Assembly: GCF_026130545.1 (NCBI RefSeq)
Contig: NZ_JAMOIM010000001.1
Location: 186,001-250,000 of the forward strand
DNA length: 64,000 nt
Direction of reading: 5' to 3'
Source: Lichenifustis flavocetrariae
Lineage (GTDB): Bacteria; Pseudomonadota; Alphaproteobacteria; Rhizobiales; Beijerinckiaceae
The translations under genes and the position numbers were made by a program. The notes beneath the pieces are model-generated. The model was not told the origin of the DNA and searched no databases. It worked only from the letters and a program-made list of their open reading frames with translations. Shown in pieces: positions 46,564 to 56,582 of the stretch (the first letter of the stretch is position 1; each line of letters opens with the position of its first letter).

Positions 46564-46697
46564 TGTGGAATAGCCTATGCTCACTCGATCCAATCCTGGC
46601 ATGGCGTTTCGCGCAGGTCATTGTTGTGGGAGTTGCGCCTTCCGCCCCGTCGACATGCGCGTAGTTTGTCTCGATCCCCATGTGCAGAGAGAGACCG

Positions 46698-48116
46698 ATG
46701 GCGCTCCACGTCGAGCCAGAGCAACGAACGGTGTCTCGGCCGTGCCTGAACGAAGACGCGAAAGAGGACGGGTTACCCGTACCGCGCCGTCACTATGCGA
46801 CCCTCGCCATCCTGGCGACGCTGGTGCTGGTCGTGCTCGATGGCGCCGTTGCGAATGTGGCGCTGCCGACGATTGCCGCCTCGCTGCATGTGTCACCCGC
46901 TTCGTCGGTCTGGGTCGTGACGGGCTACCAGCTGGCTCTGGTCATGGCCCTGCTTCCTTGCGCCGCTTTGGGAGAAAGTCTGGGGCTTCGTCGTGTCTTC
47001 GTGGGCGGGGTCATCGTCTTCACTGGCGCCTCGCTGCTCTGTAGCTTGTCGCCTTCGCTGCCGTGGTTGATCGCGGCGCGCTTTATTCAGGGCCTCGGCG
47101 GTGCGGCCGTGATGGCGCTTGGGATCTCCTTGATGCGCTTCACCTACCCGAAGCGGCTGCTTGGTGCGGTGATCGGCTGGAACGCGACCGCGATTGCCTT
47201 GTCGGCGGCTGTCGGGCCGACCATCGGCGCATCAATCCTGGTTCTCGCGAACTGGCCGTGGTTGTTCGCCATCAACCTCCCGGTGGGCGCCATCGCACTC
47301 GCCGCCGCCTCGGCCTTGCCGGAGCCGCCCGGCACCGGACGAAGCCTTGACCTCACAAGCGTGGCCCTCAATGCCATAACGTTCGCATCCCTGGTCCTGA
47401 GTGTGGATCTTGCAACCGAAAGACCACAGCTTGCGGCCGTGCTGCTCGTCGTGTCCGTCTCGAGTCTGGTCGCCTTGGTGCGCCGCGAAATGCTCCGCCA
47501 TGCACCGCTCATCCCGCTTGATCTGCTGCGGAACCCTTCGTTCAGACTCTCGGTGGTCGCGTCCATCTGCTGCTTCGCCGGTCAGATGGCGAGCTACGTC
47601 GCCTTGCCGTTTTATCTGCAACACAGCCTTGGTCAGGACGCCTTGCGCACGGGGCTCTACATGACGCCCTGGCCTCTCATGGTGGCCGTCGCGGGTCCGA
47701 TCTCGGGACGTTTGGCCGATCGGATGTCGAACGGATTTCTGTGTGCAGCAGGCGGCGTCGTCCTCGCCTTGGGGCTCGCGCTTTCGGCCCTGTGGCCGGT
47801 CCATGACAATCTCCTGCCCCTCGTGCTCTTCTTCGTGCTGAGCGGACTCGGCTTCGGATTCTTCCAGACGCCCAACAACCGGAACATGCTGCTCTCCGCC
47901 CCGCGTGAGCGTAGCGGTGCTGCGGGCGGCTTGCAGGGCACGGCCCGCCTCCTGGGTCAGACGATCGGCGGCGTGATCATGACCTTGCTGTTCTCACAGA
48001 CCTCCGCGGACGTTGCTCCTCGGATCGGCCTCGCGGTCGGTGCCGTCCTGGCTCTCGCGGGTGGGCTCGTCAGCGCGCTACGGATCGCCAAAGCACCGCA
48101 AGAAAGAAGGGTTTAG
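46698..48116 (+). CDS. MFS exporter, DHA2 family
   Basis: 472 aa from the ATG before ALHVEPEQ, after a GAGAGAGA site. Fourteen hydrophobic segments; LDGAVANVALPTIAASL in TM1 and the DHA2 order of motifs (LGRRVFVGGVIVF-like loop after TM3, FFQTPNNRNMLLSAP late). Expected proton antiporter for drugs or small organic compounds. Probably regulated by the divergent LysR gene. Confidence 0.85.
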   Translation: MALHVEPEQRTVSRPCLNEDAKEDGLPVPRRHYATLAILATLVLVVLDGAVANVALPTIAASLHVSPASSVWVVTGYQLALVMALLPCAALGESLGLRRVFVGGVIVFTGASLLCSLSPSLPWLIAARFIQGLGGAAVMALGISLMRFTYPKRLLGAVIGWNATAIALSAAVGPTIGASILVLANWPWLFAINLPVGAIALAAASALPEPPGTGRSLDLTSVALNAITFASLVLSVDLATERPQLAAVLLVVSVSSLVALVRREMLRHAPLIPLDLLRNPSFRLSVVASICCFAGQMASYVALPFYLQHSLGQDALRTGLYMTPWPLMVAVAGPISGRLADRMSNGFLCAAGGVVLALGLALSALWPVHDNLLPLVLFFVLSGLGFGFFQTPNNRNMLLSAPRERSGAAGGLQGTARLLGQTIGGVIMTLLFSQTSADVAPRIGLAVGAVLALAGGLVSALRIAKAPQERRV

Positions 48117-48265
48117 GACGCTTGCATCAACGGTGATAGCCCGCTCCCCGGCCGGGGCGCTTTGCGGAGACTGAAGATGTGCCGCATAATGCCCGCGAGC
48201 GGGCCCAAACTTCAGGTCCCAAGCCTTGGTCTTCGAGCACCAACTCACTCGCGCCGACAAATCGG

Positions 48266-48922
48266 TTACGCGGACAAATAGGCCACCACGTCGGCCACCG
48301 GCACGACATCCGCATATTTCAGATGCATGTCGTAAAGGTTGGCATAATGCGGGCTCTCGTGAACGTCGGACACGCATTCTTCGGGCACGATCGTCCGGTA
48401 GCCCCGCGATAGGCTGTCGACCACGGTCGCGCGCACGCAGCCGGATGTCGAGCCGCCTGTGACGATGACGGTGTCGACCCTGTGGAAGGTGAGGAGCGAG
48501 CCGAGCATCGTGTCATGGAAGGCCGAGGCCATCCGCTTGTTGATGATCACATCACGGGCACGGTCGATGTTGAGACGGTCATCCAACATCGCCCGCCGCG
48601 ATCCGTGACGGATGTTTTGCAGCGAATCCTCGGTATTGGTCCGGGTGCCCCAGATGCCGCAATCCTCACCCGAAGGCAGATAGGCCACATAGGTCCACAC
48701 GACGGGCCAGTTCCGAGCGCGCGCTAGATCGGAGATGCGGCTGATGTGCTCCATCTGGCGCGGGTCGGTCTCATAGGCGGTCACGAATTCGTCGGGCCGT
48801 GTGTAGGCGTTCTGAGGATCGACGTTGACGATCGCTGCCTTCGCACCGAAGCCGAAGCGCGGCGTATCGCGGGACCGCAACTCCCGATACATCTCGCGCG
48901 CAGTCATGTCGGAGCGGATCAT
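48266..48922 (-). CDS. Isochorismatase-family amidohydrolase (N-carbamoylsarcosine amidase-like)
   Basis: A protein of 218 aa. The Asp-Lys-Cys triad of the family is visible: Asp35 in VNVDPQNAYT, Lys129 in INKRMASAF and Cys162 in TGGSTSGCVRATVVDS with the usual cis-peptide region just before it. This variant is closest to N-carbamoylsarcosine amidase and maleamate amidohydrolases rather than to isochorismatase proper. RutB is a family member in uracil breakdown. Divergent from a LysR gene and near an importer and RutA/RutF homologues, so it may hydrolyse a carbamoyl or amide intermediate of that pathway. Confidence 0.82.
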   Translation of the reverse strand: MIRSDMTAREMYRELRSRDTPRFGFGAKAAIVNVDPQNAYTRPDEFVTAYETDPRQMEHISRISDLARARNWPVVWTYVAYLPSGEDCGIWGTRTNTEDSLQNIRHGSRRAMLDDRLNIDRARDVIINKRMASAFHDTMLGSLLTFHRVDTVIVTGGSTSGCVRATVVDSLSRGYRTIVPEECVSDVHESPHYANLYDMHLKYADVVPVADVVAYLSA

Positions 48923-49040
48923 GTGACGAGCCCTCCAGCGGATCTGCCGCTCAGCGCAGCTTCGATCGGCTTCCTTTGCTTGGCTATAGGTGCATAAGTC
49001 TGTTGCATCTCTTGCAAAAACTTTGGTCTCGTGTGGTCCG

Positions 49041-49070
49041 ACGTTCCATGTAACGTTCCACGCGGAAACG
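49041..49070. promoter_or_regulatory. Candidate LysR operator with ACGTTCC repeats
   Basis: In the 188-bp divergent region, ACGTTCC occurs twice 12 bases apart (49041 and 49053) followed by CGGAAACG, giving TTCC-ACGC-GGAA at 49056-49067. Repeat spacing near one helical turn suits a LysR tetramer. The last unit differs by one base from the core of the Caulobacter-type parS site. Confidence 0.4.
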
Positions 49071-49110
49071 CCAAAAGATCAGAAGGGCCTACTTCTTTGG
49101 AGATAGGCCG

Positions 49111-50010
49111 ATGCGGACGTATCTTCCCCTGAATGCGCTGCGGGCTTTCGAATCCGCCGCACGGCATTTGAGTTTTACGCGCGCGGCCGAGGAACTGTGC
49201 GTGACCCCGACGGCGATCAGCCATCAGGTTCGTTCGCTGGAGGAGTTTCTGGAAACGGCGCTGTTCGACCGAAAGAACGGCCGGCTGAAGCTCACTCCCG
49301 CCGCCGCCGTCGCGTTGAACGAACTCTCCGAAGGCTTCAACAAGCTCGAATCCGCGATCTCGCCGCTCAACCGGCGGGGCGGCCCACAGCGGATCATCGT
49401 GGCCGCTTCCCCATCCGTTGCGTCCCTCTGGCTGCTCCCGAAGCTCCGGCGCTTTTTCGAAGCGGCGCCGGGCATCGACGTGAGTCTCTCCACGGTTGTG
49501 ACAGAGGGCGACTTCGACGAGGGCGGCTTCGACGTGTCGATCTGCAGCACCGAGGATCATCCGAACCGCAAGGTCGACTACCTGATGGACGAGGAGATCG
49601 TGCCGGTCTGCTCGCCCGACCTTCTGCCGGCGAAGCGCGCGACGGCCCTGCAGGAACTGCCCTTGATCCACGACGACAAGCCGCATGAACGCTTCCCGAC
49701 GTGGCAGCGCTATTTCGAGGAGATGCGAGTGCCGGTGCGCGACCCCTCGGGCGGGCTTCGCTTCAACCAGTCGAGCTTGGCGATCGAGGCGGCCGTCAAA
49801 GGCCACGGTATGCTGCTTGGACGCAGCCGGCTCATCAGCTCGGCACTGGCCGAACGCCGCCTCTTGCCCGTGACCGAGCAAGCCTATCCAGTGCGCGGTC
49901 ACTATTACACCGTGCGTCAACCGGGCGCGGCCGCGAAGCCGGTGAAAACCTTCATCGACTGGTTGGCCGGCGAAGTCGCGAACGAAGACTCGGCCATGAC
50001 GCGGCAGTGA
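49111..50010 (+). CDS. LysR-family regulator, GcvA type
   Basis: A protein of 299 aa. N-terminal block LPLNALRAFESAARHLSFTR followed by AAEELCVTPTAISHQVRSLE is typical of the GcvA/AmpR subgroup. The effector domain shows SVASLWLLPKLRRF and GFDVSICSTEDH. Divergent from the isochorismatase-like gene and adjacent to the 3' end of the Pot-type importer operon, so it is the likely regulator of this nitrogen-catabolic region. Confidence 0.88.
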   Translation: MRTYLPLNALRAFESAARHLSFTRAAEELCVTPTAISHQVRSLEEFLETALFDRKNGRLKLTPAAAVALNELSEGFNKLESAISPLNRRGGPQRIIVAASPSVASLWLLPKLRRFFEAAPGIDVSLSTVVTEGDFDEGGFDVSICSTEDHPNRKVDYLMDEEIVPVCSPDLLPAKRATALQELPLIHDDKPHERFPTWQRYFEEMRVPVRDPSGGLRFNQSSLAIEAAVKGHGMLLGRSRLISSALAERRLLPVTEQAYPVRGHYYTVRQPGAAAKPVKTFIDWLAGEVANEDSAMTRQ

Positions 50011-50035
50011 CGCGCCACAATCTGCCGCGATAGGG

Positions 50036-51079
50036 TCAATCCGCCAGCGCATGGGCATCTTCGTCCGACCACGTCAATGCCGCCGCCTGACCGGGCTCGA
50101 CCGGGGCGGCGAAGAAGGTGCGGTCCGATATAAGGGCCGCGGCTTCCAGACCGTTGTCGCCGATGAGGCCGACGCGCACCAGGGCCCCGAGATATTCGAC
50201 CGAACTCACATGGCCGGTGAGGCGGGCCTGGTCGGCGGACGAGCCGATGCGGCAGCGGTCCGCCCGCACCGCGATGGACCCGTTTCCGCCCGGCACGACA
50301 TTGTGGCCTCCGATGAACCGCGCCACGAAGGCGGTGTTGGGTTTCTCGAAAATGTCCCGCGCGGGGGCGGCCTGCCGGATGTGACCGGCTTCCATCACCA
50401 CGACGAGATCGGCCAGTGCCATGGCTTCGTCCTGGCTATGCGTCACATGCACGAAGCTGATCTGCAGTTCGCGCTGCAGGCGCTTCAGTTCGCCGCGCAT
50501 GCGCTCCCGTAGGAAAGGGTCGAGCGCCGAAAGAGGCTCATCGAGGAGAAGGACACGCGGCCGTGTGATGAGCGCGCGTGCAAGCGCCACGCGTTGCTGC
50601 TGACCGCCGGACAGCAAAGCGGGCGGGCGTTCGGCATACTGTCCCATCTGCACGAGATCGAGAAACTCGCGCGCCCGCGCCCGCCGCTCGTCCTTCGGGA
50701 CGCCCCGGACTTTCAGGCTGTAGGCGACATTGTCGAGCGCCGACATATGGGGAAACAGCGCATAGTTCTGAAACATCATGGAGGTGCCGCGGGCGATCGG
50801 CGGGTTATCCGTGACGTTGCGATCGCCGATCAGGATATCGCCCGCGCTGACCGGCTCATGCCCGGCGATCATCCGCAATGTGGTTGATTTCCCGCAACCG
50901 CTCGGCCCCAGCAGGCAGCAGTAGCTGGCTTTCGGGATACGCAGCGAGATCGTGTCGACCGCGATCGTGCCGGCGTAGCTTTTGCTGACCGCCACGAGTT
51001 CGACGTCGTAGGGGGCGTCCTTGTAACCCGCGGGCGGCACGGGCGTCCCGCTGACGCCGGGATCGGAATGCGCGTTCAT
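50036..51079 (-). CDS. ABC transporter ATP-binding protein, PotA type
   Basis: A protein of 347 aa. Walker A in LLGPSGCGKSTTLRM (58-66), Q-loop FQNYALFPHM, signature LLSGGQQQRVALARAL, Walker B VLLLDEPLSALD, H-loop VTHSQDEAMALAD, then a TOBE-like C-terminal domain. Energises the importer made of the three genes upstream in the operon. 51 bp after the PotC-like gene. Confidence 0.93.
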   Translation of the reverse strand: MNAHSDPGVSGTPVPPAGYKDAPYDVELVAVSKSYAGTIAVDTISLRIPKASYCCLLGPSGCGKSTTLRMIAGHEPVSAGDILIGDRNVTDNPPIARGTSMMFQNYALFPHMSALDNVAYSLKVRGVPKDERRARAREFLDLVQMGQYAERPPALLSGGQQQRVALARALITRPRVLLLDEPLSALDPFLRERMRGELKRLQRELQISFVHVTHSQDEAMALADLVVVMEAGHIRQAAPARDIFEKPNTAFVARFIGGHNVVPGGNGSIAVRADRCRIGSSADQARLTGHVSSVEYLGALVRVGLIGDNGLEAAALISDRTFFAAPVEPGQAAALTWSDEDAHALAD

Positions 51080-51130
51080 GACCGGCTCCTCTGATGGCAG
51101 GCTGACGGCGCGCGTGGAGACACCAAGGCA

Positions 51131-51991
51131 TCAGCCATGGGCCGACCGCTCCGCTGACAACCGCCCGCCGGCGCGGCGCCGCACGATCAAACCAATGGTG
51201 AGCATCGCCAGGGTCAGGACCGTGAAGGACACGACCGTCGTGACCGTACCGAGCGCGAACAGAACCGGCGAGGTGGCGGCGGTCGTCAGCGCCCAGATCT
51301 CCAGCGGCAAGGTGTTCTGGTTGCCGACCGTCAGCGACGATCGGGCAAACTCGTCGTAGGACAGGGTGAAACCGAACAGCGCCACGCCGATGATGCCGGG
51401 CAGGATGATCGGGAAGATGATGTCGCGGAAGCGCTGCCAACTGTTGGCGCCGAGGTCCGTCGCGGCTTCCTCGTAGCGACGATCGAACCGCCCGATGGTC
51501 GCGAAGGTGATCATCAGGCCGAACGGCAGGGTCCAGGTGAGTTGTGCGCCGAGGCCGGACGTGAAGAGACCCGTGCGCCAGCCGAGTTCCTTGAAGCCGA
51601 GCGCGATGCCGAAGCTGACGAAGAGGCTCGGCATGACGAGGCTGGCGACCGCCGTGTAGAAGAGGAGGGCCGCCCCCGGAAACCGCCGCCGGAAGCCCAT
51701 GCCGGCCGAGACGCAGATCACCGCCGTCAGGGCTGCGGCCAGCAGCGCGAGCCCCAGCGAGCGCTGGAATGCGCTCGGTATGTCACCGACCCGGCCCGTC
51801 GCCTGCAACAGCCCCTGGAACCAGGTCGTCGAGGTACCGACCATGGGGAAACTCATGCCGCCGTTCGGTCCCTGGAACGACAGGACGAAGATCACGATCA
51901 TCGGCCCATACAGGAAGGCCAGGAACAGGAGGAAGAAAAAGCCGAGCACGTAGAAGGAGCGGGATCGTGGCTGGCCGCCCTCGGTCATCAT
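51131..51991 (-). CDS. ABC transporter permease, PotC type
   Basis: 286 aa from the ATG overlapping the previous stop (ATGA). Six hydrophobic segments; FYVLGFFFLLFLAFLYGPM as TM1 and the EAA loop EEAATDLGANSWQRFRDIIF characteristic of binding-protein-dependent permeases. A long open frame upstream in the same reading frame is a shadow of the PotB-like gene. Confidence 0.9.
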   Translation of the reverse strand: MMTEGGQPRSRSFYVLGFFFLLFLAFLYGPMIVIFVLSFQGPNGGMSFPMVGTSTTWFQGLLQATGRVGDIPSAFQRSLGLALLAAALTAVICVSAGMGFRRRFPGAALLFYTAVASLVMPSLFVSFGIALGFKELGWRTGLFTSGLGAQLTWTLPFGLMITFATIGRFDRRYEEAATDLGANSWQRFRDIIFPIILPGIIGVALFGFTLSYDEFARSSLTVGNQNTLPLEIWALTTAATSPVLFALGTVTTVVSFTVLTLAMLTIGLIVRRRAGGRLSAERSAHG

Positions 51992-52914
51992 TCCGCCAAC
52001 TCCTTCCGCACATCGACGATGCTGAAGATGCCGATCACCAGGGCCAGCACGATCACCAGCAGCACGACCGAACTCGCCGCGGCCGGTGGATATTCGAACG
52101 CATTCAGCTGGGTCGCGATGCCGGACACCACCCCGGCGCTCTTGCCGCCGCTGAGGACCCGGACGATGTAATAATCGCCCATGACCTGGGTCAGGACCAG
52201 CACCGAGCCGAGCGCCATCCCGGTCTTGGAGAGCGGCAAGATGATGTCGCGGACGATCATCCATTCGTTCGCGCCGGCATCCCGCGCGGCGGCAATCAGG
52301 CTGCGGTCGATCTTGCTCATCGAATTGACGATCGGCGCCACCATCATCAACGTGAAGATGTGCACATAGGCGAGGATGACGGCGAAATCCGAGAAGAGCA
52401 GGAAGTCGAGCGGCTGATTGACGAGATGCGTCGCCATGACCGCATCGTTGAGGATGCCGTTCCGGCCCAGGAAGGGGATCCAGGAGATCATCCGGATCAC
52501 GTTCGAGGTGAAGAAAGGGATCGTGCAGGCGAGCATGAGGATGATGCGCCAGCGCAGCGTGCGGACGTGGAAGGTGAGGTAGTAGGCCACGAAGAAGCCG
52601 AGAACGAGCGTGATCGCCTCGACGATCGCCGCATATTCGAGCGTCTTGAGATAGAGCCGCCCCGTGACCGCGGAGGTGAAGATCTCGGCATAATTGTCGA
52701 GCAGGAAGGCCGGATAGATCTGCACCCGCTCGTAGTCGAAGAAACTCACGACCACCACGAAGATGAGCGGCATCACGAACATGAACAGCAACACGAGCGC
52801 GAGCGGCCCGACCTGCAGCCAGGAGACGAGCCAGTTTGGCCACGGCCGGGCTGGCTTTCGCGACGCCGCCTTCGTGCTCGGCGCGCTTCGCAGGAGGGGC
52901 GCCGCCAGGCTCAT
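51988..52914 (-). CDS. ABC transporter permease, PotB type
   Basis: 308 aa from the ATG overlapping the stop of the binding-protein gene (ATGA). Six hydrophobic segments with the first at WLQVGPLALVLLFMFVMPLI. EAA-type loop AAARDAGANEWMIVRDIILP. Forms the channel with the PotC-type permease. Confidence 0.9.
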   Translation of the reverse strand: MSLAAPLLRSAPSTKAASRKPARPWPNWLVSWLQVGPLALVLLFMFVMPLIFVVVVSFFDYERVQIYPAFLLDNYAEIFTSAVTGRLYLKTLEYAAIVEAITLVLGFFVAYYLTFHVRTLRWRIILMLACTIPFFTSNVIRMISWIPFLGRNGILNDAVMATHLVNQPLDFLLFSDFAVILAYVHIFTLMMVAPIVNSMSKIDRSLIAAARDAGANEWMIVRDIILPLSKTGMALGSVLVLTQVMGDYYIVRVLSGGKSAGVVSGIATQLNAFEYPPAAASSVVLLVIVLALVIGIFSIVDVRKELAE

Positions 52915-54212
52915 GCAGAGATGAACTCGTTCCAGCGCTTGGTCAGGTAGCGCTGCTCGTCCATCAGGCAGTTCCACACGGCCACATTTCCCATGCGGTC
53001 CCAGAGGGCACCGCCGTCGCGCTTGTTGCCGGCCTTTTCCATCATCTTCCCGAACGGGTCCTTGATGTCCTGCGCGGCCGGTTTTCCCTCGTACCAATAA
53101 TCCCATTCATAGGGTTCGAGCATCGCCTTCGCGGTTTCGGGCACCGTGCTGTAATAGCCCTGGCGCGCGATGAAGGCGCCCTGCCAGCCCGAATTGTACC
53201 AGTTGAGATAGTCCATCGCGGCATCGAGCTTGAGGCCCGACAGGTGCTTCATTGGCACCAGCGTCACGCCCCAGCCGCGATACCCTTCCTTCAGCGGCAC
53301 GAATTCGCACGCGATGCCCCGCGTCCTCACTTCGGTCACGGCGGGGGACCACATGGACTGGATGACGACCTCACCCGAGGCCATCAGGCTCACGCTTTGG
53401 TCGAAGTTCTGCCAGAACGAGCGGAATTGGCCACTCTTCTTGAGTTCGATCAGGGCCGCGATCGTCTTGTCGATCTCGGCCTTCGTCATGTTGCCCTTGT
53501 CGGCATATTTCATCTGCCCGGCGGCCTCTAACGCCATGGCGGCATCGAGAATGCCGATATCGGCCTCGTCGACGAGCGACGCCTTGCCCTTGAATTGCGG
53601 GTTGATGAGTTCCGCCCAGCTGTCGATCTTGTGCCCGACGAGGTCGGGGCGGATGCCAAGCGTGTCGGCGTTATAGAGGGTGGGGATGCTGGCCAGCCAT
53701 TCGGTCGGCGTCGCGGATAGTTTCGTGCCATCCTTGTCGGCATAATACTGGAACTTGATCGGCGCGCCGCCCTGCACCGAAGCCTTCTTGCCGTCCGGGT
53801 ATTCGCCCTTGGTGAAGATCGGAACCGTCTTGTCCCACCACTTGTATTTCGAGGTCGGCACCGGCATCCCGATGCCTTGCTTGATCAGGTCCGGCACCAC
53901 GTTGATCGAAAGGTCCGAAATGTCGATAGACTCGGGCTGGGTGAAGGTGCGGTTCAACTGGGTTGCGTAATCGACAGCCTGCATGTCGATCTTAAAGCCA
54001 AGATCCTTGCTGGCTTGCGCCGCGATTTGCGGGATCACCGAAAAGGACTGGCCCACATGGGCGAGCGTGATGTCCTTGATGTTCTGCGCCCAGATCGTCG
54101 GAAAACCGGTGATCGCGCCCGATCCCACCGCAAGTCCGGCTGCCGCCGCCCCGCCTTTGAGAAGCGCCCGGCGGGACGGTCCGGACTCTTGATCCACGGA
54201 TATGTCGGCCAT
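52911..54212 (-). CDS. Periplasmic substrate-binding protein, PotD/extracellular solute-binding type 1
   Basis: 433 aa from the ATG before ADISVDQESG, which follows AAGGGGAA. Twin-arginine export signal (SRRALLKGGAAAAGLAVGSG) ending near WAQ. The family blocks NVVPDLIKQG, GIRPDLVGHKIDSWAEL (hinge) and VVIQSMWSPAV are of the polyamine/ferric/thiamine-binding superfamily. Tat export implies folding before export. The ligand is not evident; the catabolic neighbours suggest a nitrogenous compound. Confidence 0.88.
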   Translation of the reverse strand: MADISVDQESGPSRRALLKGGAAAAGLAVGSGAITGFPTIWAQNIKDITLAHVGQSFSVIPQIAAQASKDLGFKIDMQAVDYATQLNRTFTQPESIDISDLSINVVPDLIKQGIGMPVPTSKYKWWDKTVPIFTKGEYPDGKKASVQGGAPIKFQYYADKDGTKLSATPTEWLASIPTLYNADTLGIRPDLVGHKIDSWAELINPQFKGKASLVDEADIGILDAAMALEAAGQMKYADKGNMTKAEIDKTIAALIELKKSGQFRSFWQNFDQSVSLMASGEVVIQSMWSPAVTEVRTRGIACEFVPLKEGYRGWGVTLVPMKHLSGLKLDAAMDYLNWYNSGWQGAFIARQGYYSTVPETAKAMLEPYEWDYWYEGKPAAQDIKDPFGKMMEKAGNKRDGGALWDRMGNVAVWNCLMDEQRYLTKRWNEFISA

Positions 54213-54496
54213 CGAGTTCCCCTTCGGTGCAGCTTCCAAGGGGATGATCCCATCCGTGTTCCGTCGGTCCTACTGACGAAAACTCATTGGCGGGTGAGAA
54301 AAGCTTTCGTCGAAAAGGAAGGCAGGTGGCGCGCAATGAGGCAGTGGCGACCTCAAGCCTTTTGGAGGAACCAAGTCGGAAGCGGCCCGCAATGCATTAA
54401 CCTAATGCGCACGCGGGAGACAGACGCAGATCCAATTTTACCGAAGCTACACGCGTCGCAGCCACGGTGGTTGAATGTGCGGTGGGGCTTATAAAA

Positions 54497-56419
54497 ATGA
54501 AGAATATCTCGATTCTCGGTAAGTTCCTGAGTGTCATCACGTTGTTTGCGTTGTTCTGCGTCGGTGCGACGCTGTTCTCGACGAGCAAGATGCGGGTGAT
54601 CGATGACACCTATAGCGATCTGAGCGATCATCAGGGTGCCGCCGGTATTTCCATGGCGCGAGCCAATCGAGCCCTCTGGGCCATGCGGTCCAGCATGGCC
54701 GACCTGTTGATCGCCAGGAAAGATGACGAGGATCGTGCCGCCCAGGCGACCCTGTCTGCGAACCGCGCCGAATTCATCAATCTCATGGATCAAAGCGCTG
54801 TCTTGTTGCCTGAACATGCAACCAGATTCGCAGCGCTCAAGCAGAACGTCATCCAGGCTCTCGAAAAAGCCTGCGCCGAAACGGTCGAGCTTGGGAAGGC
54901 AACAGACACCGAAGGCGTCCTGAAGGCCCAGAGCGTCTACAGTAAGGATTGCGCTCCGGCGCTCATGGCCATGGCGGCCGACCTGCGAGCAACCGTTGAT
55001 GATCTGCTGAAAGAGACGAAGGTTATCAACGATGCTACGTCAGATGTCACGAACGCCACCATCTATACGACATGGGCGCTGATCATGAGCGGCATGGTGC
55101 TGCTTGCTCTGACGGGCTTCTTTGTCGTGCGGACATGGATTTCAAAACCGCTGACGACTTTGGCCGGATCCATGTCGGCCATCGCGGGCGGTGACTACAA
55201 GGTTGAGATCCTCGATGCCGACCGAAAGGACGAGATCGGTACGATTGCCCGTGTGGCCCAGGTGTTCAAGACGACGGGTCTCGAAAAGATCGCGCTTGAA
55301 GCGCAGGCTGCCCGACAGCGACAGGAAGCCGAGGAGGCTCGTGTGAGGGACGAGCAGGCCCGAAAGAGCGTGGCCGAACAGCAGGCGCAGGTCGTCGACT
55401 CCCTGGCGTCCGGCCTTGAGAATCTCGCCCGCGGCAACCTGATGTTCCGCATCGATCACACCTTTGCACCCGAGTACGAAAAACTGCGGGCCGACTTCAA
55501 CGGTGCCATCGGTCAGTTGCAGGACACCATCTCGGTCATTTCGGCATCGACCTCGGCGATCCGGTCGGGCACGGCCGAGATCTCGACCGCCTCGGACGAC
55601 CTGTCCCGCCGCACGGAACAGCAGGCTGCGAGTCTCGAGGAAACAGCGGCGGCGCTCGATGAAATCACCGCCACGGTGAAGAAGACCTCCGAAGGCTCTC
55701 GGCACGCCCAGAAGGTCGTCGGCAGCGCCAAATCCGATGCTGAACATTCGGGTCTCGTGGTCAGTCAGGCGGTCGAGGCCATGAGCGCCATCGAGCAATC
55801 GGCGCATCAGATCAGCCAGATCATCGGCGTGATCGACGAGATCGCCTTCCAGACCAACCTGCTGGCGCTGAACGCGGGCGTCGAGGCGGCGCGGGCGGGT
55901 GAAGCGGGCCGTGGCTTCGCGGTCGTGGCTTCGGAGGTGCGGGCCCTGGCGCAGCGATCGGCAGAGGCCGCCAAGGAAATCAAGGCGCTGATCTCGACCT
56001 CGAGCCAACAGGTCGGCGCGGGCGTCGATCTCGTCAACGAAACCGGCGACGCGCTGAAGCGCATCGTCACCCAGGTGGCCGAGATCAACGAAGTCGTCTC
56101 CAATATCGCAACCAGCACGCAGGAACAGGCGACGGCCTTGCAGGAGGTCAACACGGCCATCAACCAGATGGACCAGGTGACGCAACAGAATGCCGCCATG
56201 GTCGAGGAATCGACGGCGGCCAGCAAGAACCTGGCGACGGAAACCCAGGAGCTTGCGCGCCTGATCGGACAGTTCCAGGTCGACGCGAGCCATCGCCCGA
56301 CCACCGCGCGGCCTCAGGCGAAGCCGGCCCGCAAGACGGTCACGGCCTTGAAGACGACCGGCTCCGGCGGGGCAGCCCGCAAGCCTGAGGCCGCGGCGCA
56401 AAGCTGGGAAGAGTTCTGA
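54497..56419 (+). CDS. Methyl-accepting chemotaxis protein with C-terminal WEEF tether
   Basis: 640 aa from the ATG before [11 protein letters not shown]1 about 8-28, a four-helix periplasmic sensor (29-190), TM2 about 195-215 ([20 protein letters not shown]), a HAMP domain with a second HAMP-like segment (about 210-345), and the cytoplasmic signalling hairpin with [20 protein letters not shown] and [17 protein letters not shown]. The C-terminus ends SWEEF after a Pro/Lys/Ala linker, resembling the NWETF pentapeptide that tethers CheR/CheB in enterobacteria. Divergent from the Pot-type importer, so it could sense the importer's ligand. Confidence 0.92.
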   Translation: MKNISILGKFLSVITLFALFCVGATLFSTSKMRVIDDTYSDLSDHQGAAGISMARANRALWAMRSSMADLLIARKDDEDRAAQATLSANRAEFINLMDQSAVLLPEHATRFAALKQNVIQALEKACAETVELGKATDTEGVLKAQSVYSKDCAPALMAMAADLRATVDDLLKETKVINDATSDVTNATIYTTWALIMSGMVLLALTGFFVVRTWISKPLTTLAGSMSAIAGGDYKVEILDADRKDEIGTIARVAQVFKTTGLEKIALEAQAARQRQEAEEARVRDEQARKSVAEQQAQVVDSLASGLENLARGNLMFRIDHTFAPEYEKLRADFNGAIGQLQDTISVISASTSAIRSGTAEISTASDDLSRRTEQQAASLEETAAALDEITATVKKTSEGSRHAQKVVGSAKSDAEHSGLVVSQAVEAMSAIEQSAHQISQIIGVIDEIAFQTNLLALNAGVEAARAGEAGRGFAVVASEVRALAQRSAEAAKEIKALISTSSQQVGAGVDLVNETGDALKRIVTQVAEINEVVSNIATSTQEQATALQEVNTAINQMDQVTQQNAAMVEESTAASKNLATETQELARLIGQFQVDASHRPTTARPQAKPARKTVTALKTTGSGGAARKPEAAAQSWEEF

Positions 56420-56434
56420 TCCTATCGCAGCCCG

Positions 56435-56487
56435 GTACCCCGACGGTCGGCAGACATGCCGATCGATCGGGGTACTGCCGCGTTTTT
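56435..56487 (+). terminator. Intrinsic terminator after chemoreceptor gene
   Basis: GTACCCCGA (56435-56443) pairs with TCGGGGTAC (56467-56475), with a smaller inner stem of TCGGCA and TGCCGA. A T-run (TTTTTC) follows at 56483. Confidence 0.7.
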
Positions 56488-56582
56488 CAAACCCGCTTCG
56501 GCATCGTCTGCCGAGTTTATTGACATCGGTTCGGCACCAATCGGCCTCCAAGGCGTCTATCCTCCAACCCCGAGGATGACCG

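Noticed and set aside
51131-52843. Single 570-aa frame spanning both permease genes
   Set aside because: Only the last 286 codons encode a permease. The first half is an out-of-frame reading of the PotB-like gene, which is intact in its own frame.
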